From Owenia fusiformis (Eukaryota > Annelida > Polychaeta > Sabellida > Oweniidae): a DNA stretch of 64,000 nt. Location of the stretch: NCBI GenBank assembly GCA_903813345.2, contig CAIIXF020000001.1, positions 12,133,915 to 12,197,914 of the forward strand, written 5' to 3'. The position numbers and the translations under genes are program-made. Under the pieces are notes generated by a model. The model saw only the letters and a program-made list of their open reading frames with translations, was not told the origin of the DNA and ran no database searches. Of this stretch, positions 36,171 to 45,762 are shown in pieces. How positions within the stretch are numbered: the stretch's first letter is position 1; the number at the start of each line of letters is the position of its first letter.

Positions 36171-37290
36171 TACCCAGATGCGAGTAGGTAGTTACCAGGA
36201 AAATAACATGGCAGGGTATTAGAAAATTGCCTTAGACTTGAATATTTATCAGTTTTTGGTGGTTCCATTTTCATATTACCCTTAGGTATCTGATAGTAAT
36301 ATGGATTAAAAAATGTCCAGTAAAGGAATATATTATCTGTACAATACAAGAAAAGATATTTCACTTTTTGTGATTTTACAACATGGGGTCTATGGGGAAT
36401 CTCCTCGACCTAGAATTAACATTTTCAAAGAAAATTAAAATTTCAAAGGAAAGGTATCAATTTGGTGAACTAAATTCAACAATGTTTTTCTCTTCAACCA
36501 ATTATTGAAAACATTTTGTAAAAAAACACGGCCCTTTATGTAATGTTGACTGATTGGCAACAATTTAATGCAAAAATGATTTATTCTACTGTTTACTGTT
36601 TTTGTTAACATTTTTTGTTTTTTAGTGCAATTGTTTTTTTTGTTCCTTTCTACCAATTCTTGAGAATGAAATGAAATGTCTTTCTGAACCTTGTTGGAAC
36701 AAAATAGCATATACAACATTTTCTTCGACCTCTCAATATTATAGTTATACAAAGGAAATTTTTGTTGATTTAACAAAAATATGCAAAAACTTAAAACAAA
36801 AACCCCAAAATAGATATAAATTAAGATAAACCTTTTATTTCGTTAATAAGATACTTTTTTAAAATTAACCAAACTTTCCTTTGTACAATTACAATATTGA
36901 GAGACCTAAACACGTTGTGTTTATGTCGTTTTGTTCCAATGAGGTTCGGATAGATGTTTTATTTCATTCCGAACATTTGATACCAAGAACAAAAGAAGTG
37001 CCTGATGTGTTTTCTAAAACAATATAGAGAAAAGTATATAAATTTCAAATTATAATGTAACCATCCAAAAGATGACCATTAAATTGACGAGGTGTAAAAT
37101 TTTCAGAATGTTTTGATGACCGGTTTAAGAGAAGCGTGTGTTAAAAAAAATCACCATATCGATACCACTCTTTTGAAACACTTTTTAAAATCACAATACT
37201 AGAAGTACTTTTACATGAAGAAGTCAAATATGACATCACTTTGGCAGAATTTTGAATTTTCTAATGACGTAAATCGTAATTGACGTAATT
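36171..37290 (-). mobile_element. AGATGCGAGTAGG-ended element with nested hairpin
   Basis: The left edge reads AGATGCGAGTAGGTAGTTAC, identical to the right end of the 56785-57205 copy in complement. Sequence common to both copies includes CCATAG-GGGAATCTCC and the TAATGACGTAAATC block. Relative to that copy it holds an extra ~700-bp segment centred on an imperfect inverted repeat (36650-36775 against 36858-36985, sharing CAATATT-TA-TTGTACAAAGGAAA), probably a second MITE inserted in the first. The 113-codon minus frame is a shadow of this palindrome. Confidence 0.6.
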
Positions 37291-37299
37291 GATCAATAA

Positions 37300-38050
37300 A
37301 AAACGATGAGGTAGATAACACTTACCCAGAGATGTGCTATTTCAATATTACATGTGTATATTGATTTATGAATTAGAATGAGAGATTCACTTCACAATAC
37401 ATTCAAATACTGGTTATACATTTTATATTTAATACACATAAGTATAGTTTTATTAATAATAAATATTGATTAATTTATTAGCAGTATTAGTGCTATCTTT
37501 TACATATACATACCTCTTGTAATTCATTAAGACTCTAAGTAGCTATTATCTGATTTCTTGAAGTGTGCCTGCTTCAAAAGTCTTGCAGTAAGCCATGGGG
37601 TGGTTTGTTGAAGTTCAATTGAAATTATTGTATAAAATCATCTGCTGACAATTAATATATAAATTGTGCATTAATTAGCATGCAAATAAGCCCTAGTAAC
37701 AGATTAAATATGTCTGTTTGTTTTGAAATTGATCAGGGATATGAAATATGAATTTTGTTTTTAAGTAATTTCTCAAGTGAATTGGTTAAGATTTGTAAAA
37801 ATATGAGGTGTCAAATGAGGGTCTATGATTAAAAAAGGCTAATGGACACTAGGGTGCTCTCCCTAGGGTGTCTGCTTAGGTGTATAAATCAAAACATCCA
37901 CTTATAAAGATAATATTTGATGCAACAACTTTACTCTGATATGATATATCAGCGTGTCAGTAAACCAATATTAATCATGCTTCAAGTAATACTAGCAGAT
38001 TGACATTATGTAGAGTATGTCAGAAAAAGATGATAGGTTAGGGTACATGT
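37300..38050. other. No supported gene
   Basis: AT-rich. A small palindrome (GACACTAGGG / CCCTAGGGTGTC) lies near 37846-37872. Nothing else was recognised. Confidence 0.35.
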
Positions 38051-38051
38051 G

Positions 38052-39189
38052 CAGGGTGTCCCGAAAGTATGCCCCCCCCCCCCCTAGGCAGACATATTCC
38101 AGTGTCCTCATAGTATGTGTCATATATCATTTTAAAGCTTGTCCAAAGTTACATTGATTTGCTAAGTATCATGGTTTAACTCCCAAATGGGAAAAAGTTA
38201 CAGTCATTTTAAAAGTTAGTGTTTTGTCAAAATAAAGTTCAATTTTACACCACATTACTAGTCAATGTGTCCCCCCTTGGCCATGTTAAGAGCGGCAATT
38301 ATTTTCAGATATGACCTTTAAAGCCCTTCAAATAGGAGTGTGGAATTTTATAACCCTCTTAAAACCTGTTAAGGGACTTTAGAAGAGTTTCCTTGGAGTT
38401 TCTACCCTCACCATTCTCTTTTTCTAACTCAATATCCATCCGACCCGAAAAGAATTGCTGCTGTTAAAGTGTGCGCCAAAGTTTAAAACTGCGCAGGCGC
38501 ACCGCTCTCGCTAAACTATATAAAGAGATTGCCTGGTACACGATTCAGAGGTAAGCCAGGAAGGCGAACGATCTTCGTCTCGTGATGATTTCCCATATAA
38601 TCTTAACCAGGGAAGTTTCAACATTGAAATTGAAAATTACTATTAGATATACTTTGTAGATGTTATTTATGAAGCTATTTAGTGTTTGCATCAATCAAAT
38701 GGCTCATTTTGAACGTATTTGTGTTTTGTTTCCCAGGGAATTGTATTGTATGTAGTACACACATAAATAGTGTACATTATACTTGAATAGCCTGGTTTAC
38801 ATAATATTGAAGGGCATGCTGATTACATGCACACGAGTACATGAATGAAGGCCTAATATTGATATACGTAGCTTGCATACCTAAATAAAAAATAAACCCT
38901 TCTAATCCCCTAATGTAAACACGGCGGTATACGTAGCCCGATTTATCGGGGACTTTAAGATGGCCCGGGAGGACACATTGACTAGTGATTTGGTGTAAAA
39001 TTTAACTTAATTTTGACCAAACACTAAATTTTGAAATGCCTGTAATTTTTTCACATTTGAGAGTTGAACCATGATACTTGGTGAATCAATGTAACTTTGG
39101 ATAAGCTTTAAAATGATATATGACACTTACTATGACGACACTGGTATATGTCTGCCTAGGGGGGGGGGGCATACTTTCGGGACACCCTG
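38052..39189. mobile_element. DNA transposon with ~235-bp inverted arms, 1.14 kb
   Basis: It starts CAGGGTGTCCCGAAAGTATG plus a C-run and ends with the complement (a G-run plus CATACTTTCGGGACACCCTG). The arms align for about 235 bp (38052-38285 and 38955-39189), including GGACACATTGACTAGT. No convincing target duplication was found. The centre (38290-38950) is not repetitive within this window and carries a promoter-like patch, annotated separately. No long frame, so non-autonomous. Confidence 0.85.
38485..38552 (+). promoter_or_regulatory. TATA promoter and donor inside the transposon
   Basis: A GC-rich stretch (CTGCGCAGGCGCACCGCTC) is followed by CTATATAAAGAG at about 38515-38526 and, some 25 bases on, a splice-donor match (CAGAG/GTAAGC). 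The arrangement resembles a core promoter plus short first exon carried by the element at 38052-39189. Whether it is used is unknown. Confidence 0.3.
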
Positions 39190-39199
39190 TATATTCTGA

Positions 39200-39610
39200 T
39201 ATGTCTTGACAGAAAATTGAATATTATTAGTATGATAAAAAAAATGACGAGAAACTGATTCTGCATTTAGAAAAAATGTTTATGGGAAAATCTGACCATG
39301 CACAAGGAAAGTTAGATCTTTTCGGCTCATTCAATGAGACTATGGTATTGACTAGGCATCCATCCGTTAGTCCATCCGTCTGTCCTTTGTGATAAGGAAA
39401 ATAAGCTTCATGCTAAATTGAGCCCCTCGCAAATAATTCAACCTGCTTTTTTAATGTTCTTTAGGAATAATACTTTGCAAATCTTCCTGACCCAAAGTGA
39501 AATATTTGGCTCATACTGTTCTCTCAGAATGTGGCCATCCAGTGCCATTGTTCTTGATGTTGGGTTCAATGCAAAATAATGCTTAAATTCTGAACAAAAA
39601 TATAAATTAC
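39200..39610. other. No gene; short CCATCCGT simple sequence
   Basis: Near 39350 a GGCATCCATCCGTTAGTCCA motif resembles the CCGTCCGT edges seen at 44050 and 45800. Otherwise unremarkable. Confidence 0.35.
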
Positions 39611-39613
39611 ATT

Positions 39614-40090
39614 CGAACATGACTGTATTCACGCCTTCTTTAAATTGTGAACAAAGTCAATATTTCACACAGTCTATATTCGTTGTTATTATGCACCTCA
39701 TTAAAATACTCAAGTCTGATTGGTTAAGAGCTTCAGGGTCTATTGCCATACGTGGCAGCTCGTTCTATCCAGTATTGAAGCAACAAGATCTCCAACCATC
39801 CCGTATGCAATAATACCTATACCTTCGCCTCGCCTAGTATTTTTTTCCTCGGATAGGTATTCTGGCATATCCACCTCATGGTCATCCAGTTTTTGTTTAA
39901 TACAGTGCTAAAGTTAAACAATGAGTAGGAAATGAAGTGACAATTTTGCAAAATTTTGGGTAAGTTTTCATGTTTGAATTATAATATAGACCTCAGATCA
40001 GGTATTATATTGTGTAATAAAAAATGTTTGTGGCTTGCCCTGCTGAATTTATTTGTTGATATAAAACATGCTCTTCGGTCTATATTTCTT
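39614..40090. repeat. Dispersed repeat related to the 21.5-kb fold-back
   Basis: Its ends match 32873-33116. Its interior, in reverse complement, matches parts of the 21.5-23.3 kb fold-back: the TGGATATG-CAGAATACCTAT block with the GGCGAGGCG core, and ATGCACCTCATTAAAATACT with the nearby TCTGATTGGTT. This ties the three loci into one family. The overlapping plus frames are not genes. Confidence 0.55.
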
Positions 40091-40099
40091 ATAAAGTAC

Positions 40100-40635
40100 A
40101 AGCACCATACATAATAAGTCTCTCTTTTAGACCAATAGGTGGTGTATAACTATAATCACAGTAAATTGTAAGTAAAACATAACCTTGACCTTATTGATTG
40201 TTAACCGTACCTAATGAAATACCACAAAAGATATAATTGTGCCATTCTGGGATCAATTGTATAATTGATTGTTGCATTCACTGCAAGAAGCTATTGAAAT
40301 ACAATACACACATTTCATTTCCAATCTTTATATCTAACACTACATGCAACCAAACAGGGTTGCTTCAATGTGCAGCAGTACTTTTAACAAGCAGAATAAT
40401 ACATATGTATATTAATCATGTACCCCATAACCAGATTAGCGTCAATTTATTCTTTTGTTATTCTAATTTTGTTTATCAATGAGATTCTTATGACATCTGA
40501 TGTTTTAATATTCTTGAGCAGATTAAAGGCACAACCAGAGATTTAAAAGTTACTTAAAGATTCAAAAGTACAAGATTAAATGTACCTAAGACCTTTTGCA
40601 TTTCAAAGGTGCCAGATAAGTAAAATACATCCTTT
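40100..40635. other. No supported gene
   Basis: The 40237-40482 plus frame has no splice context and is AT-biased. Nothing recognised. Confidence 0.35.
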
Positions 40636-40675
40636 CTGGGCCACAATATTTTCTGCATTTACCAGTTACAAGAAT

Positions 40676-40940
40676 CATGGGCTCTCAACTTTCTAATTGA
40701 AAGCCCATGATATCATGTATGGTATTGCAAGCAACGTGTAAGATAAATCCAATAGATATTTTGACTTGTAGGTGATTCATAATCATATGCATAATCAGAA
40801 GGGTTTGGGTTGGGATTGGTGGTATTGCCTCATGTATGGTGTGATCACTCAATGTGATTCATGATCATATGCATAATCAGAAGGGTTTGGGTTGGGATCG
40901 GTGGTATCACCTCATGTATGGTGTGATCACTCGAGGTGAG
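40676..40940. repeat. Palindrome, 69-bp repeat and ~82-bp tandem pair
   Basis: Three structures abut. A perfect-ended palindrome runs from ATCATGGGCT to AGCCCATGAT (40673-40710). Then a 69-bp sequence (40707-40775, GTATTGCAAGCAACGTGTAA in its core) is repeated without a mismatch at 42857-42925. Last, two tandem ~82-bp units (about 40775-40940) contain AGAAGGGTTTGGGTTGGGAT and CATGTATGGTGTGATCACTC. Confidence 0.8.
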
Positions 40941-41303
40941 TCATGGTGAACCTTGTTTATTGATTGTATTGATTATACTTTTTGATTATCTCATTTAAAC
41001 AAGTCTTTGTTGATATTATGTTTTAGTCAAAAGAACATTAATTTTATTATTTAATTTGAATATTAAAACTACTCGTATATCTACTCTAAGGTTGAACTTT
41101 ATAAGGAGTGAATATTGGTTATGTGATTTAACTTACTCATTATTCAATATGAATAAGAACCATTTTGTTGGATTTTGTTTATTTAGCTGCAGAATTATGC
41201 AAACATTGCCCTTTTTAGACTCTAATCTTGAAGTACATTCTGGGTACTTTCTAACACAGACATTGAAATCACTATACAGAGTTCTCACTCTATTTGGGTT
41301 TAA

Positions 41304-42020
41304 AGGCCCCATAAAAGTTTAAACCATGTTAGCTTATAATATAGTCTTACCAAATGTTATCAAAATGTGATATGTGAAACTTTTCAATTTGATATCAAAA
41401 AGTTGATTTGGAAGGACTTTTTGTTCACAAAATTATAAATTTCTTTCAAAGGAACTCAACCTGCAATTTATATGTCTAATGGTACATTAATATGATAAAC
41501 TAATTTTCAACCTAGATAGGCCAACAACATTGCTTTATTTTGAAGTTCAGCTCTTTAGAAAATATTTATATGAGAAAAATTGACCTTTTTACAAACTTGT
41601 ATGTCACCACCAAAAAGTGGAGACATATTGTTTATAGTCTCCATCTTTTGTGATGGTGGTTGGCGGGTGGTTCTCAGACTTCAAGTTCTCAAATCTGACT
41701 TAAGATTGAACTCATAAATATTGTGAGCAATTAGGTGGTGGCATTTTGTCATGTTAATGCCTCGTTGAAAAATATTTTGCTACCTGAATGACTATACAGC
41801 ATATTCCCAAGACATCACTTTAAGAAGAATGCATTAAAAGTTTATATATATATAAAATCCTAGATTGAGTGGTTGAAATACTTTTGCCCGATTTATTCAA
41901 TGGAGTAGATAAATATATGTAAATAATATGTTAAGTGTTGTATTTGATGATCTAAAAATCGTATCTATTTGAAAATCATTAGATTAACAACTTACTCTTT
42001 TTTACTCTTTACATGGGGCT
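41304..42020. mobile_element. TTAA-flanked transposon, diverged copy with nested repeat
   Basis: It lies between TTAA at 41300-41303 and 42021-42024. It starts AGGCCCCATAAAAGTTTAAA and ends CTTTACATGGGGCT. The left ~300 bp align with the 33.1-kb copy; the middle (41602-41760) is a copy of the TCACCA-AGTGGTG dispersed repeat, inserted or captured. No transposase frame. Confidence 0.7.
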
Positions 42021-42288
42021 TTAAACATCCATTTTGAAAAGAAGCTGTCAAAGTGAAAGTAAAGGATGTAGAGTATAAAATTTTGAAATACGATTCATGT
42101 ATTCAATTGTCATCATTATGCCAAATCACAACCCCTAACCCTTAAACATTTCTCCAACCAAGTGTCTGAGAAATATTGGGGTAGGGATGGAACATAATTA
42201 AGGGTTTGAGGGTAGAAGAGAGCAAGAGTAAAATGCTTACTATATTGTATGCATGATATATTATTTAATATTTTCTTGTATGTTTCAG

Positions 42289-42628
42289 GGCTTTGACAAG
42301 ATCAAGGGTGATACTGGACCACTTGGTATGTAAACATTTTCATTAAAATATGCATTGATTATTTTAATTAATCTGCATATTAGAAACACTTCAATATTAT
42401 GAAATTAAAAAACTTTGCACACATGCCCTCATACTAACTTACAAGACTGATTGATTAGAAGATTCACTTTACTACACTACATATAACATATCAGGAATGA
42501 ATGGAGTAAAATGCAAGATGTACCCAGCCAATAGTGTAACATCATGGGCTTTCAATTGCCACAATACATCATATTGTGGCTTACCAAAGTCCCTTTTCGA
42601 CTACAGGAAAGAGGGTGGGAGTGGCTAA
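42289..42628 (+). CDS. Possible collagen-like gene, last two exons
   Basis: Exon 42289-42325 (37 bp, acceptor TGTTTCAG, donor CTTG/GTATGT) and exon 42495-42628 (acceptor ACATATCAG, stop TAA 42626-42628) join in phase 1 through a Gly codon. The product begins GFDKIKGDTGPLGMNGVK, in which Gly recurs every third residue with one break, like the end of a collagen triple helix. It continues as a 38-residue tail with three Cys (VKCKM, FNCHN, SYCGL) and a Lys/Gly/Ser end. That would suit a secreted or extracellular-matrix protein. Cautions: only one short Gly-X-Y run is visible, no upstream exons were found, and 17 bases of the second exon (42541-42557) also occur inverted at 40693-40709, so the exon may lie in repeat DNA. 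The palindromic GCCACAATA/TATTGTGGC inside it adds to this doubt. Confidence 0.35.
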
Positions 42629-42856
42629 TCTGATTATGTCAGTGGTGTTATTAATATTCAAGCCATAATATCCTGGCTATCTTTTTTCAAAATGTATAAT
42701 TTAAGGTTTGTTACAATATACTAAGCTAAGATGCTTGTTCTGTTAGTGGCAGATAGTACATCTGATATTAATGTGAAGTCAGAAATTCTTTCTGAAGTCA
42801 AATGTCTAATTAATGAGTAAGATTCCTGTTGAATATTTTGATTATTTTTTTTTTCG

Positions 42857-42925
42857 ATGATATCATGTATGGTATTGCAAGCAACGTGTAAGATAAATCC
42901 AATAGATATTTTGACTTGTAGGTGA
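42857..42925 (+). repeat. 69-bp exact repeat, second copy
   Basis: Base-for-base identical to 40707-40775, including the core GTATTGCAAGCAACGTGTAA and the TTGACTTGTAGGTGA end. The flanks differ completely on both sides. Same orientation, 2,150 bases apart. Confidence 0.9.
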
Positions 42926-42929
42926 ATGC

Positions 42930-43635
42930 AACTGATTGCTGAAAAATAAGAAATAGTGAGAAAGGCAGAAATAAGAATGTATGAGTGAATGTAAGAGTGT
43001 TACTAAAGGTACCATCCAGATGAGATCTAGTGAAATCGATATAATGTGGTCTTCGGTCTATTAACCTACCATCTTGCATGGCTACATTGTATCAAATGCT
43101 AGTGGAGCCTGATCAACTTTTCTGTGTGGTAACTCCTCTTCATATCTTCTTCAGTTTAATCCCCGAAGCAGGTGGAGTGAGACTGCTGATTAAGCATATC
43201 GATCAGCACTGTTAGAACATGTATGGTGTTTTTAACAACCTATGAGACCTGTTCACTTTGTTCTCAACTAAATTTTATTTTCTCTCTAAAATAATCAATT
43301 CCTCTCCCAAAGAAGTGAATTGATTAAACCATAAGGTCTCGTGTAGTGTAAAAATAATTGGTTGGAAAAAGTGACTTTGCTTTATTTTCCTTTTTATTTA
43401 TTTTTCTATTAAGTAACAGAACACCATTTGCGTTTAAGCCAGCTCATGTGGTATTTAAGAAACCCTTGTATTAATTGTACTACTTGGAACATCTTTGGTA
43501 CCTCACATTAAGTTATAGTTAGTCGCATGACTCTGGATATGGTTCCACTAACAGAGGTGTTCACTGTATTATGTATTTCTTTATGATAAGACATTGATTA
43601 GTATCACAGCCTCTTTATAACTATCTACCTCTACA
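42930..43635. other. No supported gene
   Basis: Short frames only. The minus frame 42810-43079 partly overlaps the exact repeat and lacks splice support. Confidence 0.35.
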
Positions 43636-43639
43636 AATT

Positions 43640-43806
43640 AAAGTTATGACGAAGTTGAATTCTCATCCATGCTGATGCACCAAGTTGTTGTTGACACATT
43701 TGAAATTAAATTTATGATAAAGCACCAAATATAAAGTTATGATAAAGTATACATGCACTCTCTTTCGTGCTGATGCACCAAGTTGCTTTTGACACTTATG
43801 AAGTTG
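43640..43806 (+). repeat. Imperfect ~95-bp tandem pair
   Basis: Two units share AAAGTTATGA(C/T)(G/A)AAGT and GCTGATGCACCAAGTTG blocks in the same order. Non-coding. Confidence 0.55.
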
Positions 43807-43967
43807 TTTTCTTTCAAAAGGGTGCTTGGACGTAGGGTAAAGGTTTATAAGTTACAAAATCAGTTTTTTCATATTAATTGCAAAAACATTTTATTTTTTT
43901 GGGATAAATCATTTTTTCAAATTGGCAGTCTATCTGTGGGCAATTGTGCATCGATCTAGGTGCAGAA

Positions 43968-44665
43968 ATTGCAGCTTACAGTTACTGGGTGCAAGTTGCG
44001 CTTATTCTGGGTTATTATCCCATCGAACGAAGTTTGGAGGGATATTGGGAAAGCCACCGTCCATCTGTCCGTCCGTCCGTATTTCCTATAATTAATATAT
44101 ACTGGATTTTAACTTACCAAATATGACTTCAATATTAATATGGGTTTAAACCTATAATAAATTAAATACTGGATATGACAAATAAATAAAATCAATTATA
44201 AACTACCTACATGATGTAGATATCCAAATGTTGGTCTGAATTTATCTTTGTGGAAAGATTGTATGCTTCAGTTGCTCTTTAACAAAACATGTAGGACAGT
44301 GTATCTATATATTACAGGACATCCGTCCGTCTGAGGAACCTGCTTTTATATATAATGTGGATTTTTGTCTGACCAATCATGACTTAAATATTAATATGGG
44401 TATTTCCTATAATTAATATATACATGTACTGGATTTTAAACTTACCAAATATGTCTTTAATATTAATATGTGTTAAAACCTATAATAAATTAGATACTGG
44501 ATATGACAAATAAATAAAATCAATTATAATCTACCTACATAATGTAGATATCTAAATGATGGTCTGAATTTATCTTTGTGGAAAGATTGTATGCTTCAGT
44601 TGCTCTTTAACAAAACATGTGGGACAGTGTACATGTATCTATATATTACAAGATGTCTGTTCGTC
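43968..44665 (+). repeat. ~240-310-bp block, copies 1 and 2
   Basis: The block contains TTCCTATAATTAATATATAC, later GATATGACAAATAAATAAAA, and ends GGAAAGATTGTATGCTTCAG plus CTCTTTAACAAAACATGT. Copies end near 44320 and 44650; a third is at 46329-46640. Each is followed by a CCGTCCGT-like run. The upstream edge (GAACGAAGTTTGGAGGGATA) is the kind of element boundary seen in several marine invertebrate genomes, from my general knowledge. Confidence 0.7.
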
Positions 44666-44810
44666 GGTCCGGGCAATAAGTCAAATACTGTTGGCCCGAT
44701 TTTGTTCATATTTTGTACACATATACCCTATGGGGGTAGAAGTTCTGCTCGAAAGCCAATTTTCAAAAAGGCTGCTCTTTTAAAAATGGCAGGCATTTTA
44801 CCATGTTGAA

Positions 44811-45478
44811 ATGGACCATGGCTATACCATGGTATACCATGGTATGACCATGGTATACCATGGTATATGGCCATGAAATGAAATACCATGGTAATACCAT
44901 GACCGATCATGATAGTTAAATGGCACCATTGCATTTCATGGTTAACAGCGCGTTTTTAACATGGAGTTTTCCATTGAAAAAATACTGCAGTTTCGCAGTA
45001 TTTCATGGTCAGAAACCATCAAATGCAATGATATCATGGTCAAGTTCTCGACCATGATATCATTGCATTTGATGGTTTCTTGACCATGATATTATTGCAT
45101 TTGATGGTTTCTGACCACGAAATACTGCGAAACAGCAGTATTTTTTCAATGGGAAACTCCATGTTAAAAAGCGCTCCTGACCATGAAATGCAATGGTGCC
45201 ATTTAACGATCATGCTATACCATGGTATACCATGGTCAATTAACATGTAATTTTGTATCTAAAAAATACAACCATTTCACAGTATTTCATGGTCAAATAC
45301 CATCAAATGCAGTGATATCATGGTCTAGACATTCAACCATGATATGCAATGGAGCCATCCAATTATCATGATCTACCATGTTATTACCATGGTCACTTTA
45401 CTTAAAATTTTGCATTTAAAATACTGCTATTTTGCAGTATTTCATGGTTGCAAACCATCAAATGCAATGAAGTACAGT
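44811..45478. repeat. Self-complementary CCATGG repeat field, left part
   Basis: Dense overlapping words ACCATGGTATACCATGGT, TTTCATGGTCA and GCAATGATATCATGG occur on both strands, producing many nested palindromes. Two longer inverted arms (about 44950-45060 and 45070-45170) both contain AATACTGC and ATCAAATGCAATGATATCAT. Frames on the minus strand are repeat artefacts. Confidence 0.85.
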
Positions 45479-45762
45479 CAAGATGTTTAGTCGAAGACTG
45501 GAGGTTGGACTTACAAAATATTGAGCTGATCTCCTATTTCACCGACATCAGTCAAAAAAAAGTAAAGCAAATTTGTTTAACAAAAAAAATTTGTTTCTAG
45601 GGTTATTAACTTAATTATTCATAATATAAATTAATTTATTAAATAAAGGAACAAAAGTATATAAAGTTGTGATTTTGATGAATATCAGAATCACTAATTA
45701 TAATAATAATTTGGTTATCTAATTAACATTTATTAATAAAGATATTTCATGTAGAAAATACT

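Noticed and set aside
36435-36776. 113-codon minus-strand open frame
   Set aside because: It runs into the inverted-repeat hairpin at 36650-36985 and has Lys/Asn-rich random composition.
38080-38094. C-runs and G-runs (38.08 and 39.17 kb, also 13.48 and 14.26 kb) as quadruplex signals
   Set aside because: At 38/39 kb they are the two arms of one transposon, and the others are plain homopolymers; there is no multi-tract quadruplex pattern.
44051-44080. CCGTCCGT runs as a CRISPR-like or coding repeat
   Set aside because: Simple microsatellite without spacers, a common companion of AGCTCAC-type elements.
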